A DNA stretch of 64,000 bases from Luminiphilus sp. (lineage in GTDB: Bacteria; Pseudomonadota; Gammaproteobacteria; Pseudomonadales; Halieaceae), in NCBI GenBank assembly GCA_028117185.1, contig JAOHHD010000005.1:3594-67593 (forward strand), given 5' to 3'. Both the position numbers and the translations under genes were made by a program. The notes under the pieces are model-generated. The model was not told where the DNA came from, did no database searches, and saw only the letters and a list, made by a program, of their open reading frames with translations. Positions 55,166 through 62,662 of the stretch are shown piece by piece. Each line of letters begins with the position of its first letter. Positions within the stretch are counted from its first letter, which is position 1.

Positions 55166-57736
55166 ATGGCAGCTTTACCCGAAAAAGCGCGAGTGGTGAT
55201 CATCGGTCAAGGCGGCATTGTGGGCGCCTCGGTGGCACATCACCTGGTCGAAGCCGGTTGGGATGACATTGTCGGGCTAGAAAAGTCGGCGATACCGACA
55301 GACATTGGCTCAACTTCCCATGCCTCTGATTTCTGTTACATGACCTCTCACGACAAGCTAACGGTTTTCACCAGCACCTATAGTCGTGAGTTTTACAAGT
55401 CGCGAGGCAACTTTATTGAGATAGGTGGCATGGAAGTCGCGCGCAAGGGTGACGATGCTCAGGTGCAAGAGCTGTTGCGCAAAGTGGCTTCAGGTAAAGC
55501 TTTTGGTACCAATGCACACATGATTACCGCAGCGGAAGCCAAAGAGCGCTTTCCGTTATTAGAAGAAGACACCATCGAGTGTGCCATGTGGGACCCCGAC
55601 GCGGGACTCGTGACGCCCCGGTCGCAGAAAGTCGCGGGCGATCTGGTAGATGAGGCGGTCGCGGCAGGCAAACTGAAAGCCTTCCCCTATACGCCCGCGG
55701 AAGAGATTATTGTCGAGAACGGTCGGGCGGTTGGCGTGAAAACCGCCAAAGGCACCATCATGGCCGATCACGTTGTGCTGAGTGCGGGCATTTGGGGTTC
55801 ACTGGTGTCAGAGACGGCAAAGATTAAATTGCCACTAATGCCAGTCGAACATCCACTGCTATTTTTCGGGCCCTGGGATGCCCTTGAGGATACTGGAAAA
55901 GATATCGTTTATCCCTTGTTTCGCGATCAGGGTAACAGCGCTTATGTGCGCGATACCGGCGATCCGACAACGCCAGAGGGCGGTCTATTAGAGTGGGGTT
56001 ATTACGAGCCTTTTGAGCCTCGCATTGTTGAGGCTAGCGCGATTTCGGAACCTGAGGACGCGCGGATGTCGCCCTCTATGAATGATCTGTCGTTGGATCA
56101 AGTCATCGAGGCGTTTGAGCGCTCCGTTGAACTGACCCCAGTCTTGGCGGATCTGCCTTGGGAAGAGCGTCGCTCCTTTAACGGCTTGTTGTCGGTAACA
56201 ACTGATGGCGGCTCGATTATCGGGGAAGCCCCCGATGTCAGAGGCTTGTGGTTGTGCGAGGCCGTTTGGGTGAAGGATGGACCCGGTGCTGGCAAGTTAT
56301 TGGCAGATTGGATGACTAAAGGTCGCACCGAGATGGACCCGCATGGGGTTGACCCGGCGCGGCATTACCCGGTGCAACTGACTGACGAATTTATTCGCAA
56401 CCGCAGTTACGAGGTGGCGCAAAAGATCTATACGCCAGCGGTGCACCCGCGAGAGCCTTACGCGTCGTCACGGCAAATGCGCACCAGCCCGTTTTATGAG
56501 CGCGAAGTGGCGCTGGGTGGCTACTTCATGGAAGTCGCTGGCTGGGAGCGGGCCTATGGCTACGCAGCCAATGAGGCAACGCTGCTTGAGACCTACCGCG
56601 ATCGCGTGCCGACGCGTGCTGCAGAGTGGGATAACCGTCACTTTTGGGAGGTCTCCAATGCGGAGCACCTTGCACTGAGTGACGGCGTGGGCATGATTAA
56701 CTTGTCTCATTTTGCCATTTTCGATGTGGTGGGTGGGGATGCTGAAGCGCTGCTGGAGTTTTGTTCGGTAGCCAAAGTCGGTACCGATACGCCTGTCGGC
56801 AAGGGGGTTTACACCCACTTCCTCGACCAAACCGGTGGCATTCACTCCGACTTAACGATTATTCGCCTCACACAAGACAGTTTTAGGGTCATCTGTGGCG
56901 GTGATACGGGGCATCGTGACTATGTTTGGATGAAGCGCATGTGCGACAAGCTCGCGCTGAGTGATGTGACCTTTGTCGATCAGACCGAACAGATTGCGAC
57001 GCTGGGTCTTTGGGGCCCCGAAGCCCGCATCACGTTGCAAAAACTGATGGATGATCCCGAGAGCGTCTCCCATGAAGCGTTTCCCTATGCCACGGCAAAG
57101 GAAATCAACGTTCAGGGCGTGACGATTTGGGCTTTCCGTATCTCTTATGTCGGTGAGCAAGGCTGGGAGCTGTACTTCCCCTTTGGCGAAGGACTTGGCT
57201 TGTGGGACGCACTCTTTGCATTGGGTGTCACGCCGGTTGGTATCGAAACTTACGCTAATAGCCGGCGTTTGGAGAAGAGTTTGCGCCTCCAAAACGATGA
57301 CTTGGAGACCGATTACAACCTTTACGAAGCCGGACTGTCGCGGCCCAAAGTCAAAGCCGCGGATTTCCACGGTAAAGACGCGTACGTTGCCCAGCGTGAA
57401 TTACCTGAGCAGGCGGCCTATTTGTGTACGTTTGTGCTGGAGGATACAACCGACGAGAACGGGGTGGTCCGCTACCCGGTTGGACACTGGCCTCTGCTCG
57501 ATCCAGAGACCCACGAGGTGATCATTGACACTCATGGGCGTCGTTCTTACACCACAAGTGTCGCTTTTGGACCGTCTTTAGGCCAGAATATCGCGATGGG
57601 GTACCTCCCCACTGATCGCGCTAAAGAAGGCGAGACGGTGCTAATGGAATATTTTGGCTGCTTCTTCCCGGCCAAGATTGTCTCTGTCGGCTATCGAGCC
57701 CTGCTCGATCCAGCCAACGAGCGTGTCCGAAGCTGA
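55166..57736 (+). CDS. FAD-dependent demethylase fused to GcvT domain (dimethylglycine/sarcosine dehydrogenase-like)
   Basis: An 856-residue two-part enzyme. Residues 1-400 are a DAO-type FAD domain (V-V-I-I-G-Q-G-G-I-V-G; G-S-T-S-H52-A-S-D-F; H52 is a candidate for covalent FAD). From about residue 430 to the end it is a GcvT/aminomethyltransferase domain that binds tetrahydrofolate (Y-E-R-E-V-A-L-G-G-Y-F; H-L-A-L-S-D; I-R-L-T-Q-D-S-F-R-V). Enzymes of this build oxidise N-methyl groups of dimethylglycine or sarcosine and pass the carbon to THF as 5,10-methylene-THF. A clear AGGAG precedes the ATG. It lies 210 bp after the formate dehydrogenase operon and 33 bp before a GbdR-like regulator. 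Substrate is inferred; other methylated amines are possible. Confidence 0.87.
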   Translation: MAALPEKARVVIIGQGGIVGASVAHHLVEAGWDDIVGLEKSAIPTDIGSTSHASDFCYMTSHDKLTVFTSTYSREFYKSRGNFIEIGGMEVARKGDDAQVQELLRKVASGKAFGTNAHMITAAEAKERFPLLEEDTIECAMWDPDAGLVTPRSQKVAGDLVDEAVAAGKLKAFPYTPAEEIIVENGRAVGVKTAKGTIMADHVVLSAGIWGSLVSETAKIKLPLMPVEHPLLFFGPWDALEDTGKDIVYPLFRDQGNSAYVRDTGDPTTPEGGLLEWGYYEPFEPRIVEASAISEPEDARMSPSMNDLSLDQVIEAFERSVELTPVLADLPWEERRSFNGLLSVTTDGGSIIGEAPDVRGLWLCEAVWVKDGPGAGKLLADWMTKGRTEMDPHGVDPARHYPVQLTDEFIRNRSYEVAQKIYTPAVHPREPYASSRQMRTSPFYEREVALGGYFMEVAGWERAYGYAANEATLLETYRDRVPTRAAEWDNRHFWEVSNAEHLALSDGVGMINLSHFAIFDVVGGDAEALLEFCSVAKVGTDTPVGKGVYTHFLDQTGGIHSDLTIIRLTQDSFRVICGGDTGHRDYVWMKRMCDKLALSDVTFVDQTEQIATLGLWGPEARITLQKLMDDPESVSHEAFPYATAKEINVQGVTIWAFRISYVGEQGWELYFPFGEGLGLWDALFALGVTPVGIETYANSRRLEKSLRLQNDDLETDYNLYEAGLSRPKVKAADFHGKDAYVAQRELPEQAAYLCTFVLEDTTDENGVVRYPVGHWPLLDPETHEVIIDTHGRRSYTTSVAFGPSLGQNIAMGYLPTDRAKEGETVLMEYFGCFFPAKIVSVGYRALLDPANERVRS

Positions 57737-57769
57737 GGTGCCAGTTATCGCGTAATCTGGAGAGGCAGC

Positions 57770-58801
57770 ATGGAGCAGACGCGGGCGTTCAACTCACCAG
57801 CTAAGCGCGTGGGCTTTTTGTTGATGGATCAGTTCACACTGATCTCACTCTCCAGTGCCATCGATCCACTGAGAGTGGCCAATTTGCTCTCTGATACCGC
57901 GCTGTATAGCTGGTATTTAATTGGTTCGGGAGAGCGGGATCAGGTGAGCAGTGACGGTATTCGCGTCGCCCTCGATTACACGCTAACGGATGAAGTCAAC
58001 CTAGACCTCATCATTGTCGTCGGCGGGATCGATATCGAACAAACCGTGCAACGAGCAGATCTTGCCTGGCTGCGGAAGCAGGCGCAAAAGGGCGTGCAGT
58101 TGGGTGCGCTCTGCACGGGGTCCTATGCACTGGCCAGCGCAGGGTTGCTGAACGGTTATCAGTGCAGTGCTCACTGGGACTGTTTAACGTTGCTCACCGA
58201 GCAATTTCCTGCCATCGATTTCAACTCCCACCTCTATACGATTGACCGCGATCGATTGACCTGCAGTGGAGGCACTGTTCCCCTGCATATGATGTTAGCG
58301 ATGATCGCTAAGCGGCATCCCCAGTCTTTGGTTGACGGTGTCGCCGACATGCTGATCTGCGAGCGCCATCGGTCAGACGCTGAGATGCAAGTCATCCCGA
58401 TGTGGTCGAGAAAGGGCGATGTGCAACCCAAACTCAAAGAGGTTTTGCAGTTAATGGAGGCTAATTTAGAAGAGCCCATTACACTGCAGGAGCTGGCAGA
58501 CTATGTCAGCCTGTCTCGTCGGCAGCTGGAGAGGCTTTTTTTAAAGCATCTGCACAGTACCCCTTCACGTTACTACTTAAAATTGCGGCTTGATCGAGCG
58601 CGGCGTCTGCTCAAGCAAACGTCTCGCTCGATTGTCGAAATTACATCGATGTGCGGATTCGTTTCCACCACCCATTTCAGTCGTTGTTATCGCAAATATA
58701 TGGGTGTGTCGCCCAGGAGCGATCGCGTGCAGGGGGAGGCGAAGATTTTTAAAATCTTCGAGTCAGAACTGCCAGCTGAAGGAGCAGGGTTTTTGAACTA
58801 G
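57770..58801 (+). CDS. GlxA/GbdR-type AraC family transcriptional regulator
   Basis: 343 residues. The N-terminal DJ-1/PfpI-like (GATase1-like) sensor domain has the elbow cysteine in L-G-A-L-C115-T-G-S-Y. The C-terminal half (about 222-325) is an AraC helix-turn-helix pair (L-E-E-P-I-T-L-Q-E-L-A-D-Y-V-S-L-S-R-R-Q-L-E-R-L-F; M-C-G-F-V-S-T-T-H-F-S-R-C-Y-R). This is the architecture of GbdR, which activates glycine betaine and dimethylglycine catabolism. It follows the demethylase by 33 bp on the same strand, with GGAGAGG before its ATG, so it probably controls that gene and perhaps the one-carbon operon. Confidence 0.9.
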   Translation: MEQTRAFNSPAKRVGFLLMDQFTLISLSSAIDPLRVANLLSDTALYSWYLIGSGERDQVSSDGIRVALDYTLTDEVNLDLIIVVGGIDIEQTVQRADLAWLRKQAQKGVQLGALCTGSYALASAGLLNGYQCSAHWDCLTLLTEQFPAIDFNSHLYTIDRDRLTCSGGTVPLHMMLAMIAKRHPQSLVDGVADMLICERHRSDAEMQVIPMWSRKGDVQPKLKEVLQLMEANLEEPITLQELADYVSLSRRQLERLFLKHLHSTPSRYYLKLRLDRARRLLKQTSRSIVEITSMCGFVSTTHFSRCYRKYMGVSPRSDRVQGEAKIFKIFESELPAEGAGFLN

Positions 58802-58867
58802 GTGTTGGGGAGCTCGGGCGGGCTACTCGCTACTTGCGCTAGCCGACGCTTGTCACCCTGAGGGGGC

Positions 58868-59281
58868 TCAAGTCTGTCTGGGCAGGCGCACGCCCGCTTC
58901 GATCTCAACCCAAGGCAATGATGACTGGCACCAAATCTGAAACCGCGGCGTTAACGCGTGTTTTTGCCGGCACCCGCCGAGTCTCACAGAGAGGGGGCCG
59001 GTGCCATCGGTGTTGCTGGTATGAATCATCGTCGCGCAACGTCCACAAAAGCTCATGGCGCGTGCCCGACCGCTTTCAGCTGTTTTGATATAAGCGTTAA
59101 GCGTGCCGTTGGTCAGGTTAAAATGCTTGCGGCTGATGCGCGCGGCAAACTGGAAGGCTGAGGCGCCCACCGTCTGGCAATCGCCGCAATGGCACACGAC
59201 CACAAGCTCAGTGTCGAGCGTGGCCTCCCACGTGATGTCGCCGCACAAGCAGGCACCATCGACTGGCATCATTGTGCTCAC
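58868..59281 (-). CDS. GFA family protein (glutathione-dependent formaldehyde-activating-like)
   Basis: A 137-residue zinc protein with all seven family cysteines: C11-x-C13, C30-x-C32-x2-C35 and C79-x2-C82. The family was named for an enzyme that speeds S-hydroxymethyl-glutathione formation, a role later questioned. Here it lies 0.5 kb from an N-demethylase-type gene, whose chemistry can release formaldehyde, so a detoxification role is reasonable. It starts eight bp after the LLM gene and is probably co-transcribed with it. Confidence 0.85.
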   Translation of the reverse strand: MSTMMPVDGACLCGDITWEATLDTELVVVCHCGDCQTVGASAFQFAARISRKHFNLTNGTLNAYIKTAESGRARAMSFCGRCATMIHTSNTDGTGPLSVRLGGCRQKHALTPRFQIWCQSSLPWVEIEAGVRLPRQT

Positions 59282-59289
59282 GAGGCGCC

Positions 59290-60330
59290 TTACAGCATTT
59301 CTTGTGCGAAAAGCGCTAGTACCTCAGGGTCTTGTACGCCGAGTAACATACTGCCCACTTCACCCCGCTTGCCAGCTTCTTTCCATACCTGCAAACGTTC
59401 AATAATGCGCCCGCGGGGCCCTATGAGTGAGACGTCGTCCAGCAGTGCGTTGGGCACCTTGGCTTCGGCTTCTTGTTTTTTCCCACTGAGGTAGAGCGCC
59501 TGAATCTCATCAGCGGCATCGCCATAGCCCAGTCGCGTGGCATACTCGTGATAGAAGTTTTTATCTTTTGCCCCCATTCCGCCGATGTAGAGTGCCAGCC
59601 AAGGTCGCAAGGAGTCATAGGCGGCATCAAGGTCGTCGTTCATCGCCACCGTGACAAAGGGTGCCACATCGAAATCCTTGAGACTCTTGCCGTTGCCTGC
59701 TTTCTCAAAGCCTTGTTCAATTGACTCACCGATCACGGCGTATTTTGTGGGATCCATCCAAACGGGAAATACGCCGTCACCCACTTCACCGGCGCAGCGT
59801 AATCCGGCGGGCGTGATCGAAGCGGTGTAAATCGGAATATTCTCGCTCGCCGCTAAGATCGACTTAAGTGGTTTGCCTAGCCCGGTAGTCCCTTCTCCAG
59901 TGTTGGGCAGCTGGTACATTTTGCCATCGAGTTCGACAGGTCCTTCGCGCTTAAAGATCTTGCGCATGATCTGAATATATTCTTTGGTTCGGGTAACGGG
60001 TTTGCCGTAGGGCACGCCATGCCATCCTTCGACGACTTGCGGTCCTGACGCACCCAAACCAACAATAAATCTGCCGCCAGAGAGTTGATCGAGTGACATA
60101 GCCGTCATGGCACACATGGCAGGCGTTCTCGCCGGCATTTGCATAATGGCCGTACCCACTCGGATTTTACTGGTGTTGGCGAGAACCCAAGTAGCAGAGG
60201 TCACGGCGTCGTTACCATAGGCCTCTGCGGTCCACACGGAGTCATACCCCATAGACTCGGCTGTTTTAATCAGGTCCAACGGAATATGAATCTGTTTACC
60301 TGAGTAACCGAGAAGAAATCCGAGTTTCAT
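59290..60330 (-). CDS. LLM class flavin-dependent oxidoreductase
   Basis: A 346-residue TIM-barrel protein of the luciferase-like monooxygenase family: M-K-L-G-F-L-L-G-Y-S at the start, Y-D-S-V-W-T-A-E-A-Y, K-I-R-V-G-T-A-I-M-Q, L-S-G-G-R-F-I-V-G-L-G-A-S-G-P-Q-V-V-E. The G-L-G-x-S-G-P-Q-V motif is typical of the F420-dependent branch (mycobacterial-type), but that cofactor cannot be decided by eye; no F420 synthesis gene is in view. It lies 94 bp after the Rieske oxygenase gene on the same strand and probably shares its transcript. Confidence 0.87.
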   Translation of the reverse strand: MKLGFLLGYSGKQIHIPLDLIKTAESMGYDSVWTAEAYGNDAVTSATWVLANTSKIRVGTAIMQMPARTPAMCAMTAMSLDQLSGGRFIVGLGASGPQVVEGWHGVPYGKPVTRTKEYIQIMRKIFKREGPVELDGKMYQLPNTGEGTTGLGKPLKSILAASENIPIYTASITPAGLRCAGEVGDGVFPVWMDPTKYAVIGESIEQGFEKAGNGKSLKDFDVAPFVTVAMNDDLDAAYDSLRPWLALYIGGMGAKDKNFYHEYATRLGYGDAADEIQALYLSGKKQEAEAKVPNALLDDVSLIGPRGRIIERLQVWKEAGKRGEVGSMLLGVQDPEVLALFAQEML

Positions 60331-60424
60331 AGTGACGTGCTCCGTGGCGTAATGTAGTGAATGATACGCGGTAAACGACGCATCAGTTTACGGGGAAGAC
60401 CCCGAGTCTCAAGCGCCATGACCA

Positions 60425-61822
60425 TCAGTCATTACTGCCCTGCGGTACAAGCGCTTGCGCTAAGTAGTGATCGAGCGTCATGTGAAAGCGGCGAATGCGC
60501 GCTTCTTGATAGTTCCCCAGCGTGATGCCCTTGCGACTGGTCTTGAGGCCTTGCTGCTGTAAGTGGAGGTTACTGGTGTCTTGGTCATATACCGCGCCTA
60601 GCCAAGCGAGTTCATCAACTTCCGTGTAAGACTGCTCGACGTCGAGATACACCGGCTCGGGTGGGTCTGGGTGGGTCGCACCGTCTGCAAGTGGTTCTAG
60701 CATCAGGATCTCGAATAGGCAGCGATCCACATCGTCGTCGAGGGGCCTAAACCGATAGGCCATCGAGATGAGTATTCCGGGAAAGAAAAAGGCGTTGGGA
60801 AAGACATGGTATTCAATAGAGTCGAGCATTTCGCTATCGGAGACGGCGGAGAAATCCACGTCGAGTTGGGTGCCAAGCTCTTCGCGGAGCTGCTGGGCGC
60901 CAACGGCACGCGCCGTTTCACCCTCTGACAGTGCCCTCTGTGTGATGGGAAGCCCAGCCAACAGTTCCTGCTCAGTCAGCGGTGGCGCACGCCACTTATC
61001 GCCGGGGTAATCCGACAGTGCCTCGGGAGAGTAGTGGCCGAGACTGTGAATGAAGCGACTCACGTGGGGGCCAAAAATATCGTACTGGGCATTGGCTCCT
61101 GTGGGAGCATCGTGGGTCGTAAAGTTGTGATAAGCCTCCATGAAAGCCTCTTGGGCGGCCTTCCAGTTCGCAGGCAGTTCCTTTTGCACGTGCAGGCGAA
61201 TACGGCGCTGACTCAGTGGAAAATGGGAAAAATGTTCGGGCATCACATCAAGCTGCTGGCGCAGCGGCTCCGCATGGGGATCAAGGTTGATGAAGATAAA
61301 GCCTTGCCACGTTTCACATCCCACAGAGTCAAGCGAATGGGTTGCCTCACAGACATGCGGAAAATCCCACCGTCCCGGCACGTCTTTGAGAGTGCCATCG
61401 AGGTGGTAAGACCATCCGTGGAAAGGACAGTTAAAGCCATGTCCGGCGCCCGGCCCCTCTTCACTTAAGAGACGCGTGCCGCGGTGGGTACAGCTGTTAA
61501 TGAAGGCTTTGATCTCGTCTACTGCCACCCGCGTGATGATCACTGAGTAAGGCCCAATATCGTAGACGTAGTGATCGCCCACCGTGGGAATGTGTTCCTC
61601 GCGACAAGCCCACTGCCAGCAGCGCGACCACATACCGGTCATTTCTTGTTGGAAAAAATCTGGGCAGGTATAACGCTCGGCGGCTAGGTCTGCATCGCCG
61701 AGATACTCATAAGATTGGGTGGTGAGTGGCGTGGGAGCGGGGTGGACATCGGACGCCAACACGTCGGCGATCAACGCACCAGAAGCCCGAGCGCTGCCGG
61801 GAGCTGGCCTGTTATCCGCCAT
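60425..61822 (-). CDS. Rieske non-haem iron oxygenase, alpha subunit
   Basis: 465 residues. Rieske ligands C111-T-H113 and C132-P-F-H135-G-W; mononuclear iron site in F-M-E-A-Y-H-N-F-T-T-H-D. An N-terminal extension of about 35 Ala/Pro-rich residues precedes the domain. It heads a unit with the LLM and GFA genes and is divergent from the NTF2-like gene. Rieske enzymes can demethylate glycine betaine (GbcA) or open aromatic rings; the sequence looks closer to the ring-hydroxylating type than to GbcA, but I cannot settle it without a search. Confidence 0.87.
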   Translation of the reverse strand: MADNRPAPGSARASGALIADVLASDVHPAPTPLTTQSYEYLGDADLAAERYTCPDFFQQEMTGMWSRCWQWACREEHIPTVGDHYVYDIGPYSVIITRVAVDEIKAFINSCTHRGTRLLSEEGPGAGHGFNCPFHGWSYHLDGTLKDVPGRWDFPHVCEATHSLDSVGCETWQGFIFINLDPHAEPLRQQLDVMPEHFSHFPLSQRRIRLHVQKELPANWKAAQEAFMEAYHNFTTHDAPTGANAQYDIFGPHVSRFIHSLGHYSPEALSDYPGDKWRAPPLTEQELLAGLPITQRALSEGETARAVGAQQLREELGTQLDVDFSAVSDSEMLDSIEYHVFPNAFFFPGILISMAYRFRPLDDDVDRCLFEILMLEPLADGATHPDPPEPVYLDVEQSYTEVDELAWLGAVYDQDTSNLHLQQQGLKTSRKGITLGNYQEARIRRFHMTLDHYLAQALVPQGSND

Positions 61823-62016
61823 AGTGTCGAGGGTGCCTGCTGGTCGTCGTCATTTGCATGTCGTTAGTATGCGCAGACCGATAGAGAACGACAAGCCAAA
61901 TGGCCTAAAAGCTGCCGCGCACCGCCTTGGGTGTTTGTTATAGCGGTTGATCTCAGAATGAATGTGACTGACGATGCAGAAGGCGAATCAATAAAATGTT
62001 TAAAGGGGCTCAACCA

Positions 62017-62547
62017 ATGGATCTCGCATTGCAGACATTACTGGATAAACAAGCGATTTATGAGTTGTCGTGTCGGTACATGCGAGGGCTTGATCGCACG
62101 GATGCCGACCTTCTGCATTCGGTATTCTGGGGGGATGCTTTTTGTGAATACGGGTTTATCAATAGTGATGCACCCACTTTCATCGACTTTGCGATAACAG
62201 CGCTGAGCGATCATGAAGCTAACCAGCACATGATCGGTAATACGCTGATCGAGATCGAGGGCGATGAAGCTTTTGGTGAGGTGTACTTCCATGCCTATCA
62301 CAAGGTGAAATCCGAGACCGGCTTTGACGATCTGATTGTTGCGGGGCGCTATCTCGACCGGTACGAGCGTCGCGATGGCGTGTGGAAAATGGCGTATCGC
62401 TCAGAGCGTGTCGACTGGAGCCGCACCACGCCTACCAACGACCCGTATTACGAAATGATGCCTGATTCGTTATTTGGCAGTCGCTTGGATGACGCGGTGT
62501 ATGACCGCAAGGCACGATACAAGACAGCGGATACAAGACAGCGATAG
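62017..62547 (+). CDS. NTF2-like / SnoaL-like protein, possible small subunit
   Basis: 176 residues from the ATG at 62017 (AGGGG nine bases upstream; an ATG seven codons earlier is possible). The fold signs are an N-terminal helix L-L-D-K-Q-A-I-Y-E-L-S-C-R-Y-M-R-G-L-D-R-T-D and the strands G-N-T-L-I-E-I-E-G and W-K-M-A-Y-R-S-E-R-V-D-W. This is the SnoaL_4-type domain, related to small beta subunits of ring-hydroxylating dioxygenases. The gene is divergent from the Rieske alpha subunit (195 bp between starts), so it may be its partner or act on the same product. Confidence 0.82.
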   Translation: MDLALQTLLDKQAIYELSCRYMRGLDRTDADLLHSVFWGDAFCEYGFINSDAPTFIDFAITALSDHEANQHMIGNTLIEIEGDEAFGEVYFHAYHKVKSETGFDDLIVAGRYLDRYERRDGVWKMAYRSERVDWSRTTPTNDPYYEMMPDSLFGSRLDDAVYDRKARYKTADTRQR

Positions 62548-62662
62548 AGGGCGTTTAGTCAGTAAACAACACGCCGGTCCGATCACGGAGCGCCTCGTCC
62601 GCTTTGATATGCAGGTGTGACCTCTTGTATCGTCGCCTGCGGAGTCGCTGAGACTAGCCGCG

